Source: Ensifer sp. IC3342
GTDB taxonomy: Bacteria > Pseudomonadota > Alphaproteobacteria > Rhizobiales > Rhizobiaceae
Length of the DNA: 64,000 nucleotides
Direction: 5' to 3'
Assembly: GCF_020193655.1 (NCBI RefSeq)
Contig: NZ_JADYVE010000006.1
Location: 124,001 to 188,000 of the forward strand
Part shown: one piece after another, positions 8,381 through 16,641 of the stretch
Position numbering within the stretch: position 1 is the stretch's first letter
How the letters are laid out: every line of letters begins with the position of its first letter
Program-made: the position numbers and the translations under genes
Notes under the pieces: generated by a model
What the model was told of the DNA's origin: nothing
The model's database searches: none
Seen by the model: only the letters and a program-made list of their open reading frames with translations

Positions 8381-9634
8381 ATGCGCAAATATTCTGTTTT
8401 TGCCGTGGCGCGCGAGGCGCTGCGCGGCCACAAGGGCTGGGGGCCGCATTGGGCCTCGCCGGAGCCGCGCAAGGAATATGACGTCATCATCATCGGCGGG
8501 GGCGGGCATGGCCTGGGCGCCGCCTATTACCTCGCCAAGGAGCATGGCATCACCAATGTCGCGGTGCTCGAAAAGGGCTGGATCGGCGGTGGCAACACCG
8601 GCCGTAACACGACGATTATCCGGTCCAACTATCTCTATGAAGAGAGCATGGACATCTATGAGCATTCGCTGAAGCTCTGGGAAAACCTGTCGCAGGACCT
8701 GAACTACAACGTCATGTACTCGCCGCGCGGCGTCATGATGCTGTCGCACAACATCCACGACCAGCAGTCCTTCAAGCGACACATCAACGCGAACCGGCTC
8801 TACGGCATTGACAACGAGTGGCTGACGCCGGAACAGGCCAAGGCCTATTGTCCGCCGCTCGATATTGCGAAGACCGCCCGCTATCCGATCAACGGCGCGG
8901 CGCTGCAGCGGCGCGGTGGCACCGCGCGCCATGACGCGGTCGCCTGGGGCTATGCACGCGCCGCTTCCGACCGCGGCGTTCACATCATCCAGAACTGCGA
9001 AGTGACGGGGATGCGCCGCGATGCAACCGGTCGCGTGATCGGCGTCGATACCAATCGTGGCTTCATCGGCGCGAAGAAGGTCGGCATTTCCGCGGCGGGC
9101 CACACGTCGGTGCTGATGCAGATGGCCGACGTGCGGGTGCCGCTGCAGAGCCAGCCGCTGCAGGCGCTCGTCTCCGAGCCGCTGAAGCCGATCTTCCCCT
9201 GCGTCGTCATGTCGAACTCGGTGCACGCCTATATCTCGCAGTCGGACAAGGGCGAGTTCGTCATCGGCGCCGGCACCGATCAGTACAATTCCTATTCGCA
9301 GACCGGCGGCTTGCAGATCATCACCCATACGCTCGACGCGATCTGCGAACTCTTCCCGATGTTCCGCCGCGTCAAGATGATGCGGCAATGGGGCGGTATC
9401 GTCGACGTGACGCAGGACCGCTCGCCGATCCAGGGCGTCACGCCGGTGCCGGGTCTTTACCTCAACGCCGGTTGGGGAACGGGCGGCTTCAAGGCGACGC
9501 CGGGCTCGGCCAACCTCTTTGCCCATCTCATCGCACGCGGCGAACCGCACAGGCTCGCTGCCGGCTTGACGCTCGAGCGTTTCCGCACCGGGCGGCTCAT
9601 CGACGAGGCGGCCGCTGCCGCCGTTGCGCATTGA
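8381..9634 (+). CDS. soxB: Sarcosine oxidase beta subunit
   Basis: This 417-residue protein is the beta subunit of heterotetrameric sarcosine oxidase, which oxidatively demethylates sarcosine to glycine and passes the one-carbon unit to tetrahydrofolate. A flavin-binding Rossmann motif is at residues 35-46 (DVIIIGGGGHGLG), with the conserved GGGNTGRNTTIIRSNYLYEES region after it. The segment QRRGGTARHDAVAWGY holds the histidine that in the family carries covalent FMN. The ATG at 8381 gives the exact family length. It is the first gene of soxBDAG, with 16 bp to soxD. Rhizobia use it for sarcosine from choline or betaine breakdown. Confidence 0.97.
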   Translation: MRKYSVFAVAREALRGHKGWGPHWASPEPRKEYDVIIIGGGGHGLGAAYYLAKEHGITNVAVLEKGWIGGGNTGRNTTIIRSNYLYEESMDIYEHSLKLWENLSQDLNYNVMYSPRGVMMLSHNIHDQQSFKRHINANRLYGIDNEWLTPEQAKAYCPPLDIAKTARYPINGAALQRRGGTARHDAVAWGYARAASDRGVHIIQNCEVTGMRRDATGRVIGVDTNRGFIGAKKVGISAAGHTSVLMQMADVRVPLQSQPLQALVSEPLKPIFPCVVMSNSVHAYISQSDKGEFVIGAGTDQYNSYSQTGGLQIITHTLDAICELFPMFRRVKMMRQWGGIVDVTQDRSPIQGVTPVPGLYLNAGWGTGGFKATPGSANLFAHLIARGEPHRLAAGLTLERFRTGRLIDEAAAAAVAH

Positions 9635-9650
9635 TGCGAGGACATTCCAG

Positions 9651-9992
9651 ATGCTTCTGATTTACTGCCCCTATTGCGAAGAAGAGCGCTCCGAGCTCGA
9701 ATTCCGCAATGCCGGCGATGCCCATATCGCCCGCCCGACCAATATCGCCGAGATCAGCGACGAAGAGTTCGAGGCCTATTTCTTCCTGCGCGACAACCCG
9801 AAGGGTGTGATCTTCGAGAGATGGCGGCACATCCATGGCTGCGGCCGTTTCTTCAATGCGGCCCGTGACACGGTGAGCGACCGGTTCCTCACCACCTACA
9901 GGGCCGGCGAGCCGAAGCCCGACCTCAATGCAGAGCCGAAGACGAGCGCACAGGTCGAAACCTACGAGGCCCTGGAAGGAGCAGCACAATGA
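9651..9992 (+). CDS. soxD: Sarcosine oxidase delta subunit
   Basis: This 113-residue protein is the small delta subunit, which holds a structural zinc. Two cysteines are near the start (YCPYCEEERSELEF, C6 and C9), with a histidine and cysteine further on (RHIHGCGRFFNAARDT). The ATG at 9651 follows GAGGACATTCC and begins the family pattern MLLIYCPYC. The upstream in-frame ATG at 9634 would add residues without support. Its TGA overlaps the ATG of soxA (ATGA at 9989-9992), indicating coupled translation. The tail after the conserved core is longer than in some homologues. Confidence 0.95.
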   Translation: MLLIYCPYCEEERSELEFRNAGDAHIARPTNIAEISDEEFEAYFFLRDNPKGVIFERWRHIHGCGRFFNAARDTVSDRFLTTYRAGEPKPDLNAEPKTSAQVETYEALEGAAQ

Positions 9993-12979
9993 GCGGGGTC
10001 AATCGCATTTCGGGCGCGGGACGCCTGACGCCCGCCCGCACCGCCAGGTTCACCTTCGATGGCCGGACGCTGACGGCGCTCGAGGGCGATACGGTCGCCT
10101 CGGCCCTGCTTGCCCACGGCATCCATCTCGTCGGCCGGTCGTTCAAGTACCACCGCCCGCGCGGCATTCTATCCGCCGGCGCCGAAGAGCCGAATGCGCT
10201 GCTCGACGTCTCGCGTGACGCTGCACGCAGACAGCCGAACGTGCGCGCCACGGTGCAGGAGGTCTTCGACGGCATGAAGGTCTCGTCGCAAAACCGCTGG
10301 CCGTCGCTCGCCTTCGATGTCGGCGGGTTCAACGATCTGCTCTCGCCCTTCTTCGCCGCCGGTTTCTACTACAAGACCTTCATGTGGCCGAAGGCGGCGT
10401 GGCACAAGCTCTACGAGCCCTTCATCCGCCGTGCGGCCGGCCTGGGGGTCGCGCCGACGGAGGCCGATCCGGATCACTATGCGAGCCGGTACGTGCATTG
10501 CGACGTGCTGGTGATCGGCGCGGGCGTTGCCGGTCTTTCGGCGGCACTCGCGGCCGCGCAGGCCGGCGCCAAGGTCATCCTCTGCGACGAGCAGTCGGAA
10601 GTGGGCGGCGCGCTTCATTATGACAGCGGCACGGTCATCGACGGCAAGCCAGGCTACGAATGGGCGCAGGCGACCGGCAAGGCGCTCGCGGAGCGGGCCA
10701 ATGTCAAAGTACTGACCCGCACGACCGCGTTCGGCTACTACAACCACAATTTCGTCGGTCTCGTCGAACGGGTCACCGATCATCTCGCTGCACCGGACAA
10801 TGCATTGCCGCGCGAGCGGCTCTGGCAGGTGCGGGCGAAGAAGGTCATTCTCGCCAACGGCGCGATCGAGCGTCACATGGTCTTCGCCAATAACGACAGA
10901 CCCGGCATCATGCTGGCGTCGGCGGGTCGCGCCTATCTCAATCACTTCGGCGTCGCCGTCGGCACCAAGGTCGGCATCTACACGGCGCATGATTCCGCCT
11001 ATGAGGCCGCCTTTGACCTCAAGAAGGCGGGTGTTTCCGTGCCTGTTATCGTCGACAGCCGCGAGAAGCCCGGCGAGGCGGTACTCAACGAAGCACGCCG
11101 GCTCGGCATCGAGGTGCTGACGGGCCATTCGGTCGTCAACACCACGGGCAAGCTGCGGATTTCCTCGATCAGCGTATCCCGACGGGGCGGCGCGGCGCGC
11201 AAGATCGTCGTCGATGCGCTGCTGGTCTCCGCCGGCTGGACACCATCGGTGCACCTCTTCTCGCAATCGCGGGGCAAGGTGAAGTTCGATGCCGCAACGG
11301 AGCGCTTCCTGCCCGGCACTTATGCGCAGGATTGCCTCTCGATCGGTGCCTGCAACGGCACGGACGATCTCCAGGCGACGATCGACGAGGCGCTTGCCGC
11401 CGGCGAACTCGCCGCGCGCGCTGCGGGTGCTGAAAACGGATCGCAGCTCGCAATCTCCGGCGAGAACGCCTTTGCCTGGACGGGCGGCATGATCGGCGCA
11501 GCCGAAGGGGCGGGGCCGGACACGACGGTCAGGGCCTTTATCGACTTCCAGCACGATGTCTGCGCCAAGGATATTCGCCTTGCCGTGCGCGAGGGCATGC
11601 ACTCGGTCGAGCATATCAAGCGTTTCACCACCAACGGCATGGCGTCCGATCAGGGCAAGCTTTCCAATATGCACGGGCTCGCGATCGCCGCCGAGGCGCT
11701 CGGCAAGGGGATCCCAGAGGTGGGGCTGACGACTTTCCGCCAGCCCTACACGCCGGTGACTTTCGGCGCGATCGTTAACCATTCTCGTGGGAGCCTCTTC
11801 GATCCGGCTCGCAAGACGCCGATGCATGCCTGGGAAGAGGCACAGGGCGCCGAGTTCGAGGATGTCGGCAACTGGAAGCGCGCCTGGTTCTATCCAAAGG
11901 CCGGCGAGACGATGCACGAAGCGGTTGCGCGCGAATGCAAGACCGTTCGCGAGGTGGCCGGCGTCTTCGATGCGTCGACGCTCGGCAAGATCGAGGTCGT
12001 TGGCCCCGACGCGGCCAAGTTCCTCAATCTGATGTACACCAACGCCTGGGACAACCTGAAACCCGGTCGCTGCCGCTACGGCATCATGCTTCGCGACGAC
12101 GGCTTCGTCTATGACGACGGCGTCGTCGGCCGCCTGGCCGAGGACCGCTTCCATGTGACGACGACGACTGGCGGCGCGCCGCGCGTCATGCACCACATGG
12201 AAGACTATCTGCAGACGGAGTTCCCGCATCTCAAAGTCTGGCTCACCTCGACCACCGAGCAGTGGGCGGTCATTGCGGTGCAGGGTCCGAAGGCGCGCGA
12301 GATCATCGCCCCGCTCGTCGAGGGCATCGATCTTTCGAACGAGGCCTTACCGCACATGAGCGTTGCCGAAGGGCGGATCTGCGGCGTGCCGACCCGGCTC
12401 TTCCGCATGTCGTTTACCGGCGAACTCGGTTTCGAAGTCAATGTTCCGGCGGACTACGGCCAAGCCGTATGGGAGGCGATCTGGGCTCGGGCTGAACCAA
12501 TGGGCGCCTGCGCCTACGGCACCGAGACCATGCACGTGCTGCGCGCCGAGAAGGGCTACATCATCGTCGGTCAGGATACGGACGGGACCCTCACTCCGGA
12601 CGATGCCGGCCTTTCCTGGGCGGTGTCGAAGAAGAAGCCGGATTTCGTCGGCATTCGCGGGCTGAAGCGCCCGGACCTCGTCAAGGACGGTCGCAAACAG
12701 CTCGTGGGTCTCCTCACCAAGGATCCGAAGGTGGTTCTGGAGGAAGGCGCGCAGATCGTTGCCAATCCGAACGAGCCGAAGCCGATGACCATGCTTGGCC
12801 ATGTCACCTCGTCCTATTGGTCGTCAAATTGCGGCCGTTCAATCGCCCTGGCGGTTGTCGCCGGCGGTCGCGCCCGGCTCGGGCAGACGCTCTATGTGCC
12901 GATGGCCGACCGGACGATCGCCGTCGAGGTGAGCGACATGGTGTTCTTTGACAAGGAAGGAGGTCGCCTCCATGGCTGA
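9989..12979 (+). CDS. soxA: Sarcosine oxidase alpha subunit
   Basis: This 996-residue protein is the large alpha subunit. The N-terminal part has a 2Fe-2S-like fold region (FTFDGRTLTALEGDTVASALLAHG). A pyridine nucleotide-disulphide type domain has its NAD motif near residues 172-195 (DVLVIGAGVAGLSAALAAAQAG). From about residue 605 a GcvT-like domain binds tetrahydrofolate (LMYTNAWDNLKPGRCRYGIML, and TGELGFEVNVP near the end). Domain order and length match known SoxA. Its end overlaps the soxG start by 8 bp. No frameshift or lost motif is visible. Confidence 0.97.
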   Translation: MSGVNRISGAGRLTPARTARFTFDGRTLTALEGDTVASALLAHGIHLVGRSFKYHRPRGILSAGAEEPNALLDVSRDAARRQPNVRATVQEVFDGMKVSSQNRWPSLAFDVGGFNDLLSPFFAAGFYYKTFMWPKAAWHKLYEPFIRRAAGLGVAPTEADPDHYASRYVHCDVLVIGAGVAGLSAALAAAQAGAKVILCDEQSEVGGALHYDSGTVIDGKPGYEWAQATGKALAERANVKVLTRTTAFGYYNHNFVGLVERVTDHLAAPDNALPRERLWQVRAKKVILANGAIERHMVFANNDRPGIMLASAGRAYLNHFGVAVGTKVGIYTAHDSAYEAAFDLKKAGVSVPVIVDSREKPGEAVLNEARRLGIEVLTGHSVVNTTGKLRISSISVSRRGGAARKIVVDALLVSAGWTPSVHLFSQSRGKVKFDAATERFLPGTYAQDCLSIGACNGTDDLQATIDEALAAGELAARAAGAENGSQLAISGENAFAWTGGMIGAAEGAGPDTTVRAFIDFQHDVCAKDIRLAVREGMHSVEHIKRFTTNGMASDQGKLSNMHGLAIAAEALGKGIPEVGLTTFRQPYTPVTFGAIVNHSRGSLFDPARKTPMHAWEEAQGAEFEDVGNWKRAWFYPKAGETMHEAVARECKTVREVAGVFDASTLGKIEVVGPDAAKFLNLMYTNAWDNLKPGRCRYGIMLRDDGFVYDDGVVGRLAEDRFHVTTTTGGAPRVMHHMEDYLQTEFPHLKVWLTSTTEQWAVIAVQGPKAREIIAPLVEGIDLSNEALPHMSVAEGRICGVPTRLFRMSFTGELGFEVNVPADYGQAVWEAIWARAEPMGACAYGTETMHVLRAEKGYIIVGQDTDGTLTPDDAGLSWAVSKKKPDFVGIRGLKRPDLVKDGRKQLVGLLTKDPKVVLEEGAQIVANPNEPKPMTMLGHVTSSYWSSNCGRSIALAVVAGGRARLGQTLYVPMADRTIAVEVSDMVFFDKEGGRLHG

Positions 12980-13526
12980 CCAGGCAACTGCAATCCGCAA
13001 TGCTCCGCTCGCCGGCCTCCGTGGCGGCTCGCCGGCGGCGATCCTGACGCCCGCCGCACCCGCCTCGCGGATATCGCTGCGCGCCGAACCGGACGCCGTT
13101 GCGGCACTCTCCGCGGCGCTCGGGGTCACTCTGCCAACGCGGCCGAAGACATCCGCTTCGACCGGAAAGCGTCACGCGCTCTGGCTCGGTCCGGACGAGT
13201 GGCTGGTGATCGACGAAGGCGGCAAGGATTTGATGGCGGCTGCCGCCTCCAGTGGCGTCATGCATTCGGCGGTCGACATTTCCCATCGCAACACGGCCGT
13301 CATCGTCAGCGGCCCTGGCGCCGAGGTGGCGGTCAACAGCGGTTGTCCGCAGGACTTGTCGCTCGCGATCTTCCCGGTCGGCGCTTGTTCGCGGACGATC
13401 CTGGGCAAGGCGGAAATCGTGCTTTTCCGCACGGCCGAGGATACTTTCCGCGTCGAGTGCTGGCGGTCGTTTTCGCCCTTTGTCTTCGGTCTCCTCTCCG
13501 AGGGTGCGGAGGACGCGGGGCACTGA
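12972..13526 (+). CDS. soxG: Sarcosine oxidase gamma subunit
   Basis: This 184-residue protein is the gamma subunit that completes the heterotetramer. It shows LWLGPDEWLVI, a hallmark of SoxG, then SAVDISHRNTAVIVSGPGAEVAVNSGCPQDL and an ending FRVECWRSF. The start is the ATG at 12972 inside the end of soxA, after the ribosome site AGGAGG at 12957-12962. It is the last gene of the operon and is followed after about 25 bp by a terminator hairpin and then a palindromic repeat element. Confidence 0.95.
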   Translation: MADQATAIRNAPLAGLRGGSPAAILTPAAPASRISLRAEPDAVAALSAALGVTLPTRPKTSASTGKRHALWLGPDEWLVIDEGGKDLMAAAASSGVMHSAVDISHRNTAVIVSGPGAEVAVNSGCPQDLSLAIFPVGACSRTILGKAEIVLFRTAEDTFRVECWRSFSPFVFGLLSEGAEDAGH

Positions 13527-13549
13527 AGGGGCGTTGCTCTCGAACTTGG

Positions 13550-13578
13550 AAAGCGGCGGGGCGATCCGCCGCTTTTCC
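13550..13578 (+). terminator. Terminator of the soxBDAG operon
   Basis: A perfect 10-bp stem (aaagcggcgg at 13550-13559, ccgccgcttt at 13566-13575) with a 6-base loop is followed by TTCCTTT, 23 bp after the soxG stop. Confidence 0.85.
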
Positions 13579-13600
13579 TTTGTAAGCGGCCGCTTCCTGG

Positions 13601-13712
13601 CCCCTCATCCGCCTGCCGGCACCTTCTCCCCGTTTTGACGGGGAGAAGGGATATGCCGCGCTGCCCAAGTCCCCTCTCCCCGTGTGCGGGGAGAGGGCTA
13701 GGGTGAGGGGCA
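13601..13712. repeat. REP/RIME-like palindromic repeat
   Basis: This 112-bp stretch starts cccctcatccgcctgccggc and ends gctagggtgagggg. Inside are two short hairpins built from ctccccg and cggggag (13626-13648 and 13673-13697). The left and right ends are imperfect inverted copies of each other (cccctcatcc against the complement of gggtgagggg). This is the form of short intergenic mosaic repeats common in rhizobial genomes. It lies between the sox terminator and the alcohol dehydrogenase gene. Confidence 0.7.
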
Positions 13713-13808
13713 ATTCACTCCAACAGTGTCTCGACTCATGAGAACCGATCACGCTAACTTTTGCGTCAATTCAACCGAGAATCATGAGCTTGAAGCGGAG
13801 GAGCAAGC

Positions 13809-14933
13809 GTGAAGACACGCGCGGCGGTGCTGAGGAAATCACCGGTCGATAGACCCTATGCCAACACCAGGCCTCTATCGATCGAGACCGTCGACCTCGA
13901 TCCGCCGGGACCGGAGGAGCTTCTGGTCAGAATTGGTGCGGCTGGCCTCTGTCACTCCGACCTCTCGGTCATCAACGGCGATCGGCCACGTCCGGTGCCG
14001 ATGGCGCTTGGTCACGAGGCGGCGGGCACCGTGGAGGCGGTCGGGAGCGGCGTGCGCGATATCGCGCCCGGTGATCGCGTGGTGATGAGCTTCATGCCGA
14101 GCTGCGGCCATTGCTTGTCCTGTGCGGAAGGCAGGCCGGCGCTCTGCATTCCGGGTGCGGAGGCAAACGGCAAGGGGACGCTGCTTTCCGGCGAGCGCCG
14201 TCTGCGCTGCGATGCGGTTCCGGTGCATCACCATCTCGGTGTTTCCGCCTTTGCTGATTATGCCGTCGCCTCGCGCCACTCGGCCGTGCGGATCGACGCG
14301 GATCTGCCGATCGTGGAAGCGGCCCTGTTCGGCTGCGCCGTGCTGACCGGCGTCGGTGCAGTCGTCAACACCTGCCAGGTCAGGCCGGGCCAGTCCGTTG
14401 CCGTTGTCGGTCTCGGCGGCGTCGGCTTGGCGGCGGTATTGGGCGCGATCGCTGCCGGCGCCGAACGTGTCGTCGCGGTCGATCTGTCCGAGGACAAGCT
14501 GAAGCTGGCGCTTCAACTCGGCGCGACGGACGCGTTCCTGGCCGGTGATCCGGGTGTAGCCGAAAAGATCCGGGAAGCGACTCGCGGCGGCGTCGACCAT
14601 GCGCTGGAGGCGGCCGGATCTGTCAGGGCCTTTGAGCTTGCCTACCGGATCACCCGGCGCGGTGGCTTGACGGCGTCGGCGGGACTTGCCCACCCCTCAA
14701 GCCAGATCGCCATCCCTGCGGTCAGCCTCGTCGCCGAGGAGCGCACAGTCCGCGGAAGCTACATGGGAAGCTGCGTGCCGAGCCGGGACATTCCGCGCTT
14801 CATCGCCCTCTACCAGCGCGGCAAGCTGCCGGTCGACCGGCTGCTATCGAGCACGGGGCCGCTTGAGGAAATCAACGAGGCCTTCGATCTTCTCGATCAG
14901 GGGCGGGTCATCCGCCATGTGATCACGTTCTGA
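13809..14933 (+). CDS. Zinc-dependent alcohol dehydrogenase
   Basis: This 374-residue protein belongs to the medium-chain zinc alcohol dehydrogenases. The catalytic zinc site is C48, H69-E70 and C176. The structural zinc site is C99, C102, C105 and C113. The nucleotide motif GLGGVG is at 201-206, followed by an acidic residue (AVDLSED) that suggests NAD(H). The protein has an internal stretch typical of class III-like members (residues 114-150), but formaldehyde or glutathione specificity cannot be claimed. The gene stands alone, with AAGCGGAGGAGC ahead of its GTG start, and its end is only 15 bp from the convergent, frameshifted DUF2332 gene. Confidence 0.9.
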   Translation: MKTRAAVLRKSPVDRPYANTRPLSIETVDLDPPGPEELLVRIGAAGLCHSDLSVINGDRPRPVPMALGHEAAGTVEAVGSGVRDIAPGDRVVMSFMPSCGHCLSCAEGRPALCIPGAEANGKGTLLSGERRLRCDAVPVHHHLGVSAFADYAVASRHSAVRIDADLPIVEAALFGCAVLTGVGAVVNTCQVRPGQSVAVVGLGGVGLAAVLGAIAAGAERVVAVDLSEDKLKLALQLGATDAFLAGDPGVAEKIREATRGGVDHALEAAGSVRAFELAYRITRRGGLTASAGLAHPSSQIAIPAVSLVAEERTVRGSYMGSCVPSRDIPRFIALYQRGKLPVDRLLSSTGPLEEINEAFDLLDQGRVIRHVITF

Positions 14934-14948
14934 GTTTGCGGTTCGACG

Positions 14949-16021
14949 TCATCCCGTTTTCGGCAAGCCAATCCACTCTATCCATCGACCATGAAAATCC
15001 GCCCGGCCGATCAGATGCTTCTCACCACCGGGCCAGGTCTGGAGCGACAGCGCAGCCCCAGGTCTTGCGCCGTCCGCTTCCATCTGCAGCCAGGCCAGCG
15101 GTGCGTCTGCCGTTGCCGCTTTTCCCGCTGCAGCGATCAGGGCCTCGCCTTCTTGCTGGGCGATTGAGGCAGATATTGCCACGCGACCGAGTGACAGACG
15201 ACGTGGGCTGCACCGGGGAAGGGATGGGCGAGGCGCTGTTTCAGCCAGTCCACGGCGTCTCTACGCTCGACAAGGTTGCCGTGAGCAGCCGCGATCGCAA
15301 ACGCATTCCGGGTCCGCTCGAGCCGGTCCGGCTGATCGGCCCAGATGTAGGAGAGCAGTCGCAACCGGTGCTCCTCGCTCGCTGGGTCAAGCGGGTTGAT
15401 GTCGCATCCTGCCCGTCCGACGATTTCGACCGATCCGTCGGGTGGCGCTGCTCCCGACCATTGGGGCGAGATGATGACCCCGGATTCCATGTCGCCCCAT
15501 TGGCTGCCGGAAAGGTCATAGCCGTAGCGGTCCCAGTGTAGATTCAGACCGGCACTCGCACCAACTTCTGACAGGACAAGTGGCTTGCCGAAGGTGCGTG
15601 CAACGGTGAGAAAGCCGGCAAGCAGCGCACCTGAGCGGCGCACTTCGTTCGTCTGCGGTGCGGAAGACAGGCGCTCCAGGATGAAATCGGCGTGCGTCCG
15701 AAAGGCCGCGTCACACGCGGCCCAGAGCGTTTCGTCGTCGGTGATATTCGGTGGATAGCATGAAGTCAGCCGATGGTCGCGTCTCGACAATACGAGCGCA
15801 TGAAGCGAGCCAAACAGTCGCAGCGGCACGGAGTCTGCTTCGGGTCGCGGATTGCCTTCCCAGTCCAAGACGCGACTGCCGACTGTACTTTCGTGATCGA
15901 GCCGGTCGGCCGCCAGTCGGCAGAGCCGGCCCACGAAGGGAGAGCCGAGTTCTTCGCACGCCTTGCCCTGCCCGTGAAAGGCCCGGCGGACACGTTCCTC
16001 GGTTTCCGTTCGCTCAGGCAT
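14949..16021 (-). pseudogene. DUF2332 family protein, frameshifted near its C-terminus
   Basis: The first 280 or so residues read as a DUF2332 protein in one frame: SPFVGRLC near the start, SEVGASAGLNLHWDRYGY in the middle and HSVAWQYLP near the end. The frame then stops at 15137 after an unrelated tail. The overlapping next frame, visible from 15182 to 14949, carries the missing family ending (DAPLAWLQMEADG, PGAALSLQTWPGGE, GRADFHGRWIEW). Joining them needs a single -1 shift around 15165-15182, giving about 355 residues, the usual family length. So either a 1-base deletion has broken the gene or it is a sequencing error. Function of DUF2332 is unknown. Its start overlaps the end of the upstream MaoC gene by 8 bp. 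Confidence 0.75.
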
Positions 16022-16502
16022 CAGCCGGCCGGTCTTTCGGGTCGAACTGGATGATCGTTTGCCATGTCGCCGTCAGGGCCGGTTTGCGCTCGCCCTCGAT
16101 CTCAACGGTTACGTCATAGGTGATCATCAACATGCCGGCGCCGCGAAAGCGGGCATCCGCCATGGAAAAACGTCCGCGCACCTTGGCGCCGCTCTTTACC
16201 GGTGCGACAAAGCGAACCTTGTCGAAGCCGTAATTGATGCCCATCGTCTGCTCGCGGATCTTGGGCAGGCAATTGTAGTTCATCGCCGAAAGCAGCGAGA
16301 GCGACAGGAAGCCATGGGCGATCGTGCCCCCGAAGGGTGTTTCCGCTGCCGCGCGCACCGGATCGGTGTGGATGAACTGGAAGTCGCCCGTCGCCTCGGC
16401 AAAATTGTCGATGGTCTTCTGCGTCACGGTGATCCAGTCGGAGACACCGATCTCCTTGCCGATCAGATCCTTGACCTCTGAAAGCGAAATTTCGTGCGGC
16501 AT
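16014..16502 (-). CDS. MaoC-family dehydratase (NodN-like)
   Basis: This 162-residue protein is a hot-dog-fold hydratase of the MaoC family, close in pattern to NodN. The hydratase motif is FAEATGDFQFIHTDPVRAA, where the aspartate and histidine are the catalytic pair, followed by FGGTIAHGFLSLSLL. Such enzymes hydrate enoyl-CoA thioesters, but the substrate is not evident. The start at 16502 follows GGGACAAGC and begins the family pattern. A start at 16562 would add an unlikely leader. It is the first gene of a two-gene unit with the DUF2332 gene (8-bp overlap). No nodulation genes are nearby, so a nod role is not inferred. Confidence 0.88.
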   Translation of the reverse strand: MPHEISLSEVKDLIGKEIGVSDWITVTQKTIDNFAEATGDFQFIHTDPVRAAAETPFGGTIAHGFLSLSLLSAMNYNCLPKIREQTMGINYGFDKVRFVAPVKSGAKVRGRFSMADARFRGAGMLMITYDVTVEIEGERKPALTATWQTIIQFDPKDRPADA

Positions 16503-16641
16503 ATGCTTGTCCCGATCGCCTCTAAAAGATTCGAGCGAGACGCGAGCGCAAAGACCGCTCACACTTTCCCCATCCCGCTCACAAGCCTCCCAACCGATCT
16601 ATAGGCTGGTCGGGGGACCACTAGCAAGTGATAGTAAAAAC

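Noticed and set aside
10169..12229. Long open frame of 686 codons on the - strand opposite soxA
   Set aside because: It mirrors the codon pattern of soxA in high-GC DNA and shows no family motif. Similar long mirror frames lie opposite pgm, glgP and the VWA gene and are rejected for the same reason.
16014..16502. MaoC-like gene as nodN of a nodulation locus
   Set aside because: No other nod genes, nod boxes or symbiosis regulators are near. NodN-like hydratases are also common in the core genome.
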